From contig CAZLGG010000061.1 in the NCBI GenBank assembly GCA_964559135.1, forward strand, positions 1 through 23,661: a stretch of 23,661 nucleotides of DNA, given 5' to 3'. The stretch's first letter is position 1, and each line of letters opens with the position of its first letter. The stretch is from DRQF01 sp964559135. Its GTDB lineage: Bacteria > Planctomycetota > GCA-002687715 > DRQF01. The notes below the pieces were generated by a model. That model did no database searches. It was not told the origin of the DNA and saw only the letters and a program-made list of their open reading frames with translations. A program made the translations under genes and the position numbers. Shown piece by piece: positions 6,234 through 12,308 of the stretch.

Positions 6234-7539
6234 GAAAACCATGGCAGCGGGTCAGGAATCCCAGGTCTTCCGCGTCGAAGGGGGCCGTCCGATCGGCGGC
6301 GTCTTTCGCCCATCCGGCAACAAGAACGAGGCCTTGCCGGTTGTGGCGGCCTCGCTTCTGGCGGACGAACCGGTTCGCATCTCCAACCATCCGGACATCC
6401 TCGATTTTCGTCACATGGTCGACATCGCCGCCCGTTTGGGCGTTGGTGTCGCCTTCGACGAGGACGGAGACCTGACCCTCGATCCCCGCGGTCTTTGTTC
6501 CAGCGTGCCGCACCCGGAACTCTCGGAGACCATTCGAGGCTCCTTCCTCTTCACGGCTCCCCTATTGGCCCGCCGCGGCGAGGCCGTTCTTCCTCGCCCG
6601 GGGGGCGACAAGATCGGACGGAGGCGTATCGACACCCACCTTTTGGCCCTCCGGGCCCTGGGCGCCGACGTCGTCATCGAAGACGACAGCTACCGCATGA
6701 CCCTGAAGGGGCGGTTTCGCGGGACGGATGTCTTTCTCGATGAAGCCAGCGTGATGGCGACGGAAAACGCATTGATGGCGGCCGTGTTGGCGGATGGCCG
6801 GACGCGCATCGCCAACGCTGCGAGTGAGCCTCATGTCCAAGGGCTTTGTCGCATGCTCAACGCCTTGGGCGCCCGAATCAGCGGAGTGGGCACCAACGTC
6901 CTCGATGTGGAGGGTGTCGAGAGCCTCCATGGCGGTCACCACCGCATCGGGCCGGATCACATCGAGATCGGGAGTTTCATCGGCTTGGCCGCGGTCACCG
7001 GGGGGGAGCTCGTCGTCGAAGGGGTGAACCCCGCGGACCTCCGGATGATCTGTATGGTCTTCAAGCGCCTCGGTGTCCACACGGAGATTCAGGACGACCG
7101 TCTTCTCGTTCCCGGCGGGCAGGACTTGGCGATTCACACCGACCTGCACGACGCCATTCCAAAGGTGGACGACGCTCCCTGGCCCGGCTTCCCCGCGGAC
7201 CTCGTCTCCATCGCCCTCGTCGTGGCGACCCAGTCGGAAGGTGTCGTCTTGGTTCACGAGAAGCTCTTCGAGAGCCGGATGTTCTTCGTCGACCGCTTGG
7301 TGTTCATGGGGGCCAAAATCGTACTCTGTGATCCGCACCGCGCGGTGGTCGTCGGGCCGGCAACGCTCCACGGGGCCACCATAACCAGCCCGGACATCCG
7401 GGCCGGCATGGCTCTCCTCATCGCCGCCCTGGCGGCGGAGGGTCCCAGCACCATTCAGAACATCCGCCAGATCGACCGGGGCTACGTCCAAATAGATCGG
7501 CGACTGAGAGCCTTGGGGGCCTCGATTCAGAGGGTTTGA
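6232..7539 (+). CDS. murA: UDP-N-acetylglucosamine 1-carboxyvinyltransferase, Asp-type active site
   Basis: Transfers enolpyruvate from PEP to UDP-GlcNAc, the first committed step of peptidoglycan synthesis, in the cytoplasm. 435 residues from GTG 6232, or 432 from ATG 6241; neither start has a clear ribosome binding site. Family motifs: PSGNKNEALP with the catalytic Lys; PGGDKIGRR, the active-site loop; EASVMATENALMAAV; WPGFPADLVS with the conserved Asp; and DIRAGMALLIAALAAEG with the conserved Arg, ending IDRGYVQIDRRLRALGA. The loop that reads PGGC in E. coli (Cys115, the target of fosfomycin) reads PGGD here, at residue 126 counted from GTG. Asp at this place occurs naturally in Mycobacterium and Chlamydia and makes MurA active yet insensitive to fosfomycin. 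The fold and other residues point to a working enzyme. Confidence 0.93.
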   Translation: MKTMAAGQESQVFRVEGGRPIGGVFRPSGNKNEALPVVAASLLADEPVRISNHPDILDFRHMVDIAARLGVGVAFDEDGDLTLDPRGLCSSVPHPELSETIRGSFLFTAPLLARRGEAVLPRPGGDKIGRRRIDTHLLALRALGADVVIEDDSYRMTLKGRFRGTDVFLDEASVMATENALMAAVLADGRTRIANAASEPHVQGLCRMLNALGARISGVGTNVLDVEGVESLHGGHHRIGPDHIEIGSFIGLAAVTGGELVVEGVNPADLRMICMVFKRLGVHTEIQDDRLLVPGGQDLAIHTDLHDAIPKVDDAPWPGFPADLVSIALVVATQSEGVVLVHEKLFESRMFFVDRLVFMGAKIVLCDPHRAVVVGPATLHGATITSPDIRAGMALLIAALAAEGPSTIQNIRQIDRGYVQIDRRLRALGASIQRV

Positions 7540-7596
7540 GGTCGATCCGGCAGGTTCTCCTTCGGGCGGAGTCGCCGCACCCGTGAGGTCTTCGCC

Positions 7597-7622
7597 TTGC
7601 GCCCAGCCTCGAGAGCGCGCAA
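7597..7622. repeat. 6-bp inverted repeat after murA
   Basis: TTGCGC (7597-7602) pairs with GCGCAA (7617-7622) across a 14-nt loop, in the murA-tatA spacer. It is a weak candidate for a murA terminator; no T run follows closely. Confidence 0.2.
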
Positions 7623-7629
7623 ACTTTCA

Positions 7630-7650
7630 TGGGATGGATAGGCCATCCCA
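7630..7650. repeat. Perfect 8-bp hairpin upstream of tatA
   Basis: TGGGATGG (7630-7637) and CCATCCCA (7643-7650) are exact reverse complements around a 5-nt loop. The hairpin ends 22 nt before the preferred tatA start (GTG 7673). It lacks a T run, so it could be a murA 3' end, a 5'-UTR structure controlling tatA, or a protein-binding site. If an upstream ATG at 7634 were the start, the hairpin would be inside the coding region. Confidence 0.4.
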
Positions 7651-7672
7651 GGCCTCAGCGAGGACCCTGCTG

Positions 7673-7918
7673 GTGATTCCTTCGTCAATGCTGCAACTCT
7701 CGTTCGCCATCGGCATGCCCGGCACCGGTGAGATGATCATCATCGGTGCGATCCTTCTGCTCATGTTCGGCGGCGCCAAACTGCCGAAGCTCGCGCGGAG
7801 CCTCGGTCAGTCCATCGTCGAGTTCAAGAAGGGCGTGAAAGGGGAAGAGGACGGCGATCCCGCCCTCCCGCCCGGCGACGAAAAGAAAGCTCTTCCGAGC
7901 GGAGATGGCGACTCTTGA
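7673..7918 (+). CDS. tatA: Sec-independent protein translocase subunit TatA
   Basis: Pore-forming subunit of the twin-arginine pathway, which exports folded, often cofactor-containing proteins. 81 residues from GTG 7673, chosen because GAGGA (7660-7664) is 8 nt upstream; ATG 7688 would give 76 residues and ATG 7634 is also in frame, but neither has a ribosome binding site. The sequence shows the TatA plan: a short N-terminus ending GMPGTGE, one hydrophobic helix (MIIIGAILLLMFGGAKLP), then the amphipathic helix KLARSLGQSIVEFKKGVKG and an acidic, disordered tail. The FGGAKLPKLARSLG hinge is diagnostic of TatA/TatE. The stop codon overlaps the next start. No tatB or tatC is visible nearby. Confidence 0.9.
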   Translation: MIPSSMLQLSFAIGMPGTGEMIIIGAILLLMFGGAKLPKLARSLGQSIVEFKKGVKGEEDGDPALPPGDEKKALPSGDGDS

Positions 7919-8121
7919 GCCGTCCGGACCGTCCGTGGCCTCGATACCACGTCGTTCTCACGGTCGACGGCGAGGAACGACCGCTCCGCAACTTCATCCA
8001 TGAAGCCTTCGGCGGCGCGGTCCTCGGGCTCGTTCGAGCCCTGAAGGATTGCGAGGACGCGGAGGTGGTCGAGCTTCGCATTCGTCCCGCCGACGTGAAG
8101 GGCCCGGATGGGGGCGACTGA
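7915..8121 (+). CDS. Small conserved-looking protein between tatA and mobA, unknown
   Basis: 68 residues starting at TTG 7915, which overlaps the tatA stop by 4 nt (TTGA), with GGAGATGG (7901-7908) as ribosome binding site. Its stop overlaps the mobA start by 14 nt, so the three genes look translationally coupled. The composition is protein-like: YHVVLTVDGEERPLRNF, then an amphipathic stretch FGGAVLGLVRALKDC and VVELRIRP, suggesting a compact strand-helix-strand domain without signal peptide or membrane segment. I do not recognise the family. The position suggests a link with molybdenum cofactor maturation or Tat export, which is inference from context alone. The TTG start is the only reasonable one in this frame. 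Confidence 0.65.
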   Translation: MSRPDRPWPRYHVVLTVDGEERPLRNFIHEAFGGAVLGLVRALKDCEDAEVVELRIRPADVKGPDGGD

Positions 8122-8704
8122 AGCGTCCGCGCCCTGGACCCTCGGGGTTCTTCTTGGAGGAATGAGCCGGCGCATGGGGCGCCCCAAGCATGCCTTGCCC
8201 TTCGGCTCCGGCACCTTGCTCCAACACGTGATCGATCACCTTGGCGCCGAGAGCGATGCCGTCCTTCTTTCCGTGGGACGGTCCGCTCCCCCCGATTTGC
8301 CGTATGTCGCCGTGGCCGACCGACATCCCGGCCAGGGGCCGCTGGCCGGCATCGAGTCCCTGCTCGAAACCATGACGACGCCCTGGCTGTTGGCGATTCC
8401 CTGTGACATGCCTTGGATGGACGGGGCGGAAGTGCGGCCTCTTCTGGAAGCTCGCAGCCCCAAGCTGGACGCCTTGTTGTTTCGAAGACGCGAAAGGCTG
8501 GAGCCCATGCCCCTGTTGATCCACCGGCGAGCGCTTCCGTCGGTGCGAGACGCCTTGGAGATGCGATGCAACAAGGTGATGACCGTCCTCGAAACGATGA
8601 CGACGCTGACCCTCGAACATCGCTCTCGCGGCCCACGAGACGTGTTTCAAAACCTCAACACGCCCGAGGACTATCGCCGCGCGCTCGATGACTTTGTCTC
8701 GTAG
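8108..8704 (+). CDS. mobA: Molybdenum cofactor guanylyltransferase (MobA-like)
   Basis: Attaches GMP from GTP to molybdopterin to make the guanine dinucleotide form used by DMSO-reductase-family enzymes; cytoplasmic. 198 residues, the usual size. The nucleotidyltransferase signature LLGGMSRRMGRPKH (about residues 14-27) replaces the consensus LAGG-x-SxRMG-x-x-K with only one change. GQGPLAGIESLL, IPCDMP (Asp that binds metal) and the closing NLNTPEDY are all typical. ATG 8108 has GAAGGG (8097-8102) at 5-nt spacing. A broader NTP-transferase role, such as MocA-type cytidylyl transfer, cannot be excluded, but the NLNTPEDY ending favours MobA. Confidence 0.87.
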   Translation: MGATEASAPWTLGVLLGGMSRRMGRPKHALPFGSGTLLQHVIDHLGAESDAVLLSVGRSAPPDLPYVAVADRHPGQGPLAGIESLLETMTTPWLLAIPCDMPWMDGAEVRPLLEARSPKLDALLFRRRERLEPMPLLIHRRALPSVRDALEMRCNKVMTVLETMTTLTLEHRSRGPRDVFQNLNTPEDYRRALDDFVS

Positions 8705-8725
8705 AGTCCTTCGTTCTCCTCTGCG

Positions 8726-8754
8726 TTGACCCTCTTCGGGGAGACGGTTATCCT
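8726..8754 (+). promoter_or_regulatory. Sigma70-like promoter of the polyprenyl synthase gene
   Basis: TTGACC (8726-8731) and TATCCT (8749-8754) are separated by exactly 17 nt, the best promoter match in the window. Transcription would begin near 8761, leaving a leader of about 54 nt. AAGGA (8801-8805) is the ribosome binding site, 9 nt before ATG 8815. Confidence 0.6.
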
Positions 8755-8814
8755 GGGCCGCCTCTTCAACCGCTTTACGGTGCGGAAGACGTTCAAATCG
8801 AAGGATTTAGGTGC

Positions 8815-9801
8815 ATGCCCGCAGCTGGCGGACTGGATTTTGCGTACCATATGGTCAAGCCTCAGATGCAGGCTCTCGACCAGCTGATGTCCGAGCTGTT
8901 GGCGGCGGACACGCCGTGCGTCGACGAGATGCTTCGCTATGCGGGTCACTACTCCGGCAAGCGACTTCGTCCCGCACTGATTTTCGTCGTGGCGGATCTC
9001 TGCGGATCGATCCAGGACGAACTCGTCCAGCTGGGCGCCGTCGTCGAACTCATTCACATGGCCACCCTCGTCCACGATGACGTGTTGGACCAGGCAAAGA
9101 TCCGACGCAACGCGGACGCCGTGAACATCCGTTGGGACAACAAGGATGCCATCTTGCTCGGGGACATCATGTTCGCCCGGGCCATCCGTCTTCTCGTCGA
9201 CGTGGGGAACCGCCGCGCGCTCGAACGGCTCACGGAAGCCGTCGCCATCATCTGCGAGGGTGAGATCCACCAGAATCAGCTCTCGGGCCACGTAGACGTG
9301 AGCGAGAAGACCTATTTCAAGATCATCCGTCAGAAGACCGCTTCGTTGTACGCGGCGTCCTGTGAATTGGGCGCGCTCTTGGCGGGAGCCACCGAAGATG
9401 TCGTAGGAGCCTTCCATGACTTCGGCGAGAGTCTCGGGATGGCCTTCCAGATCATCGATGATTGCCTCGACCTTTCGGGCGACGAGGACATCGTCGGCAA
9501 GTCCCTGGGAAGCGACATCACGAACGGAAAGATGACCCTGCCGCTCATTCATCTTCTGGCTCGCGTGGGCGGAGAGGATCGGGAGCGTATTCGCGCCATC
9601 ATCGAAGACCGCCGTGCGGGCCCGAAGGATGTCGAGTTCATCCGAGATCTGCTGGTGGCTCACGGATCCATCGAACACGCCACCAAGCGGGCGGGCGACT
9701 TCATCGAGACGTCCCTTGGCCGCCTCCGCGGCCTCCTCCCGGCCTCGTCCTTCACGGTCGTCGAAGAGCTGGCCGGCTTCGTCCTCCACCGCCAACTCTG
9801 A
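8815..9801 (+). CDS. Polyprenyl diphosphate synthase, long-chain type
   Basis: Condenses isopentenyl diphosphate units onto an allylic primer to make the isoprenoid tail of quinones or similar lipids; cytoplasmic. 328 residues, matching octaprenyl/heptaprenyl synthases (IspB, HepT, SdsA). Motifs: GKRLRPAL near the N-terminus, first Asp-rich motif DDVLD (residues 88-92), LLGDIMFARA, and second Asp-rich motif DDCLD (215-219) followed by GKSLGSDITNGKMTLPLI. The residue five before the first motif is Ala (83), the small residue typical of enzymes making long chains, as in E. coli IspB. With mqnA in the same window, a menaquinone tail is a likely product. The exact chain length cannot be read from sequence. 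It is transcribed alone from its own promoter and converges with folD. Confidence 0.93.
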   Translation: MPAAGGLDFAYHMVKPQMQALDQLMSELLAADTPCVDEMLRYAGHYSGKRLRPALIFVVADLCGSIQDELVQLGAVVELIHMATLVHDDVLDQAKIRRNADAVNIRWDNKDAILLGDIMFARAIRLLVDVGNRRALERLTEAVAIICEGEIHQNQLSGHVDVSEKTYFKIIRQKTASLYAASCELGALLAGATEDVVGAFHDFGESLGMAFQIIDDCLDLSGDEDIVGKSLGSDITNGKMTLPLIHLLARVGGEDRERIRAIIEDRRAGPKDVEFIRDLLVAHGSIEHATKRAGDFIETSLGRLRGLLPASSFTVVEELAGFVLHRQL

Positions 9802-9856
9802 TCAGCACAAGAAGTGCGAGGTTCCCTTCGTCTTTGACTTCCTTGTGGAGTCGCGG

Positions 9857-9900
9857 CGTCCCCGGTCCCGGAGGAGGGACGTCACCCGCTTTCCCTTTTT
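9857..9900. terminator. Possible terminator between convergent genes
   Basis: CGTCCC (9857-9862) pairs with GGGACG (9876-9881); a pyrimidine-rich tract ending in five T (9896-9900) lies 14 nt downstream. The distance is too long for a standard intrinsic terminator, but the position between two converging genes suits one. Confidence 0.25.
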
Positions 9901-9901
9901 C

Positions 9902-10747
9902 TCAGCGCTCGCGGAGGCGGGCGAGGGTGAGGAGGTTGCGCATGAGGACGGCGGTGGTGACCGGGCCGACGCCGCCGGGAACGGGGGTGATGGCGGCGGC
10001 CTTGGGCTCCACCTCGTCGAAGCGGACGTCGCCGACCAAGCGGTTCGCGGCGGCATCCCAGTTCGTACCGACGTCGATGACGATGGCGCCCTCGCCCACC
10101 ATGTCGGCGCCGACGAGACGGGGGCGGCCGACGGCCACCACCACCGCATCCGCGCCGGAGGCGATCCGCGCGGGTTCTCGTGTGCGGGTGTGGAGAATCG
10201 AGGGCGAGGCGTTGGCCTGAAGGAGGAGCAGGGCGAGCGGTTTGCCCACGATGGCGCTCCGGCCGAAGATGGCCACGTGGAGGCCGGTGACGTCGCCGCC
10301 CGCACCCGCCTTCAGACACTCCAGCGCCGCGACGGCTGTGCAGGGGGCCACACGGTGCGTGCCGTGGAAAAGCCGGCCCGCCGCCGCTTCCGTGACGGCC
10401 TCCACGTCCAGCTCCAGGGGAATGAGGCGGCGACATTGCACGGGATCGAGCTGAGGGGGCAGGGGGGTCTGAAGCATCAACCCGGCTACGTCTTCCGGTT
10501 TCGCCAGATCCTTCACCGCTCGGCCGAGGTCGTCCAAGCTGGTCTCTTCGGGCAGCGTCTCCAGGTGGTAGGTGATGCCCAGTTTCTCCGCTGTGCGGGC
10601 CTGAGACCGGGTGTAGGAGGCGGATGCGTCGTCATGGCCCACTTGGACGGCGATGAGCCGGGGTGCGCGTGTCAGGCTCTGCACTCCACGTTTCACCTCT
10701 TCGCGGATCGCACGGGCGAGGAGCTTGCCGTCGATGATCTGAGCCAA
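9902..10747 (-). CDS. folD: FolD-family methylene-THF dehydrogenase/cyclohydrolase with altered active site
   Basis: FolD oxidises 5,10-methylene-tetrahydrofolate with NAD(P) and hydrolyses methenyl-THF to formyl-THF. 281 residues, normal length. The start is TTG 10747, supported by a perfect AGGAGGT (10755-10761 on this strand) 7 nt upstream. The fold is clear: QIIDGK start, GLMLQTPLP with the conserved Gln at 93, cofactor loop GRSAIVGKP (163-171), VVVAVGRP, AIVIDVGTN, and TPVPGGVGPVT near the end. However, the substrate-site motif YVxxKxK reads YTRSQAR, so the catalytic Lys is Gln49. KDVDG reads LDVEA, so the key Asp is Glu116. PCTPxG reads PCTAVA. Loss of the cyclohydrolase half or a changed role is likely, while dehydrogenase function may remain. 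It is a single gene, divergent from hpt. Confidence 0.88.
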   Translation of the reverse strand: MAQIIDGKLLARAIREEVKRGVQSLTRAPRLIAVQVGHDDASASYTRSQARTAEKLGITYHLETLPEETSLDDLGRAVKDLAKPEDVAGLMLQTPLPPQLDPVQCRRLIPLELDVEAVTEAAAGRLFHGTHRVAPCTAVAALECLKAGAGGDVTGLHVAIFGRSAIVGKPLALLLLQANASPSILHTRTREPARIASGADAVVVAVGRPRLVGADMVGEGAIVIDVGTNWDAAANRLVGDVRFDEVEPKAAAITPVPGGVGPVTTAVLMRNLLTLARLRER

Positions 10748-10754
10748 GGGGAAG

Positions 10755-10761
10755 ACCTCCT
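10755..10761 (-). promoter_or_regulatory. Consensus ribosome binding site deciding the folD TTG start
   Basis: Read on the minus strand this is AGGAGGT, the full anti-SD complement, 7 nt before TTG 10747. No other start in the frame has comparable support. TAGGAT (10776-10781, minus strand) could be the -10 box, but no good -35 is seen. Confidence 0.7.
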
Positions 10762-10788
10762 GAATTCGTCGGGGAATCCTACACGTCG

Positions 10789-10798
10789 AGCGATCGCT
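10789..10798. promoter_or_regulatory. 10-bp palindrome in the folD-hpt divergent spacer
   Basis: AGCGATCGCT is a perfect palindrome centrally placed between the two divergent genes, near the likely folD promoter. It may be an operator. On the hpt side, TAGCAT (10821-10826) could serve as a -10 box and GGAG (10840-10843) as ribosome binding site. Confidence 0.3.
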
Positions 10799-10853
10799 TT
10801 TCGACTTTGAGGGTCCGGGTTAGCATGGCGCATATCCCCGGAGTCGTCCCACC

Positions 10854-11411
10854 ATGAACAATGACATCAGGCGAATTCTTTTCACCGAGGAGCAGATTCA
10901 AGAGCGCATCGCGGTGCTGGGACATGAGATCGCCGACGACTACGATGGCGACTCTCTGATCCTCATGGCGATGCTCAAGGGCGGCGTCGTTTTCATCAGC
11001 GACCTCATGCGCCGTATCCCCATGAAGCTGGATATCGATTTCATTCAGCCTTCCAGCTATGGGAACCACACCGAATCCACGGGGATCGTGGACATTCGCC
11101 TCTTCCCGGAGGCGGAGTTGACCGGGAAGCGCATCCTGGTCTTGGACGACATCCTGGATACCGGGAGGACGCTCCTGAAGGTTACGAATCTTCTCCGGGA
11201 GAGAGGTGCGACCGATGTCCGGACCTGTGTCCTCCTCGACAAGAAGGCGCGTCGCATCGTCAACATGGAAGCGGATTACGTCGGATTCGAAGTCCCCGAC
11301 TATTTCGTCGTGGGCTATGGACTGGATTTCGCCGACAAGTACCGCAACCTGCCCTACATCGGCGTTCTCAAGGAAGAGTGCTACGGCGGCGGGGAGGAGG
11401 AAGCCTCCTGA
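10854..11411 (+). CDS. hpt: Hypoxanthine phosphoribosyltransferase
   Basis: Salvages hypoxanthine (and often guanine) with PRPP to IMP/GMP in the cytoplasm. 185 residues, the standard bacterial length. The PRPP-binding loop reads ILVLDDILDTGRTL (consensus V(E/D)D(I/V)xDTG), the flexible catalytic loop SSYGNHTESTG is present, and MLKGGVVFISDL matches the N-terminal family motif. FEVPDYFVVGYGLDFADKYRNLPYIGVL is the typical C-terminal purine-binding region (quoted in parts: VPDYFVVGYGLDF, then RNLPYIGVL). The C-terminal extension GGGEEEAS is unremarkable. The gene is followed after 36 nt by the rhomboid gene, so the two may share a transcript. Xanthine-guanine preference cannot be excluded. Confidence 0.95.
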   Translation: MNNDIRRILFTEEQIQERIAVLGHEIADDYDGDSLILMAMLKGGVVFISDLMRRIPMKLDIDFIQPSSYGNHTESTGIVDIRLFPEAELTGKRILVLDDILDTGRTLLKVTNLLRERGATDVRTCVLLDKKARRIVNMEADYVGFEVPDYFVVGYGLDFADKYRNLPYIGVLKEECYGGGEEEAS

Positions 11412-11447
11412 TGCCGCAGCATCGCGGGCGGAGACGAATGAATTCTC

Positions 11448-12296
11448 ATGTCCTGGTCTGACCGAAGATACGATAGCGCTGGTTCGTCTCTCGGGGCGTC
11501 CGACCGGCCTCTCGGCACGTGGTGGCTGATCGGTATCACCGTGGGCTTTCAGGTTCTCGTCTGGATCGGAGGCGGAGGTGTCGCCGGCGAGACCACGCGC
11601 CGCATCTACGATGCGTTGGCGCTTTCCGAAGCGCACCCCTACGAGATCTGGCGCGACATCACCTATGCGTTTCTCCATGGCGGTGTCAGCCATATCTTCT
11701 GGAACATGTTGCTCCTCTATTTCACGGGGGCCATCGTCGAACCCGTTTTCGGGTCCAAACGTTTCGTCTGGCTCTATCTGGCCTTTGCCTTCGTGGGGGG
11801 ATTGGGTTTCACATTCGAGCACGTCATCTGGCCGTCGCCCCTCGGCGATGCCTTGGGCGTGGGCGCCAGCGGCGCGGTCATGGGAGTCATCGTCCTGTTG
11901 GGTTCCCGCTTCCCCATGCAGCGCATGCTGTTCATGTTCGTATTGCCCATGCGATGCTGGGTGTTCGCGGCCGTCCTGGTGGGACTCGATCTCTTGGCGC
12001 TCAGTGCGTATCGAGGCGGCGATCAGGTGGCGCATTCGGTCCACCTCATGGGAGCCTTTGCCGGCTTCTTCGTGGGATTCATGTGGCCCCGTATCACGGT
12101 GCGATGGGAGGCGATCGAGGACGAGCGTCACCGCAGAGCTCAGCGCCGCGAACGGGAGCGACGGCAGGAGGAAGCGGCGGAGATGGACCGCATTCTTCAG
12201 AAGGTTCACGAGAACGGCATGGACTGCCTCTCGCCGGAGGAGCGCGAGTTCCTTTTGGACCAGAGCGAGCGTCTCAAAGACAATCGACGCGTGTGA
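11448..12296 (+). CDS. Rhomboid-family intramembrane serine protease
   Basis: Cleaves transmembrane segments of membrane proteins inside the lipid bilayer. 282 residues with about six hydrophobic segments between residues 24 and 217. The active site is complete: FLHGGVSHIFWNMLLLY carries the conserved His and Asn, GVGASGAVMG contains the nucleophile Ser141, and HSVHLMGAFAGFFVG contains the general base His199. After the membrane core comes a cytoplasmic tail (about 218-282), first very rich in Arg/Glu (RRAQRRERERRQEEAAEMD) and then NGMDCLSPEEREFLLDQS, resembling the helical tail found on planctomycete rhomboids. Substrate unknown. The start ATG 11448 has only a distant GGAG, so translation may be weak or coupled to hpt. 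The FAD gene begins 12 nt after its stop. Confidence 0.9.
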   Translation: MSWSDRRYDSAGSSLGASDRPLGTWWLIGITVGFQVLVWIGGGGVAGETTRRIYDALALSEAHPYEIWRDITYAFLHGGVSHIFWNMLLLYFTGAIVEPVFGSKRFVWLYLAFAFVGGLGFTFEHVIWPSPLGDALGVGASGAVMGVIVLLGSRFPMQRMLFMFVLPMRCWVFAAVLVGLDLLALSAYRGGDQVAHSVHLMGAFAGFFVGFMWPRITVRWEAIEDERHRRAQRRERERRQEEAAEMDRILQKVHENGMDCLSPEEREFLLDQSERLKDNRRV

Positions 12297-12308
12297 CGCG
12301 AGACCAAG

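Noticed and set aside
2795..6313. An 1172-codon open frame on the minus strand across pyk, sucC and sucD.
   Set aside because: It is codon-aligned with three clear genes that share one frame. It stays open because TTA, CTA and TCA codons are avoided at this GC content. Its translation has no recognisable domain.
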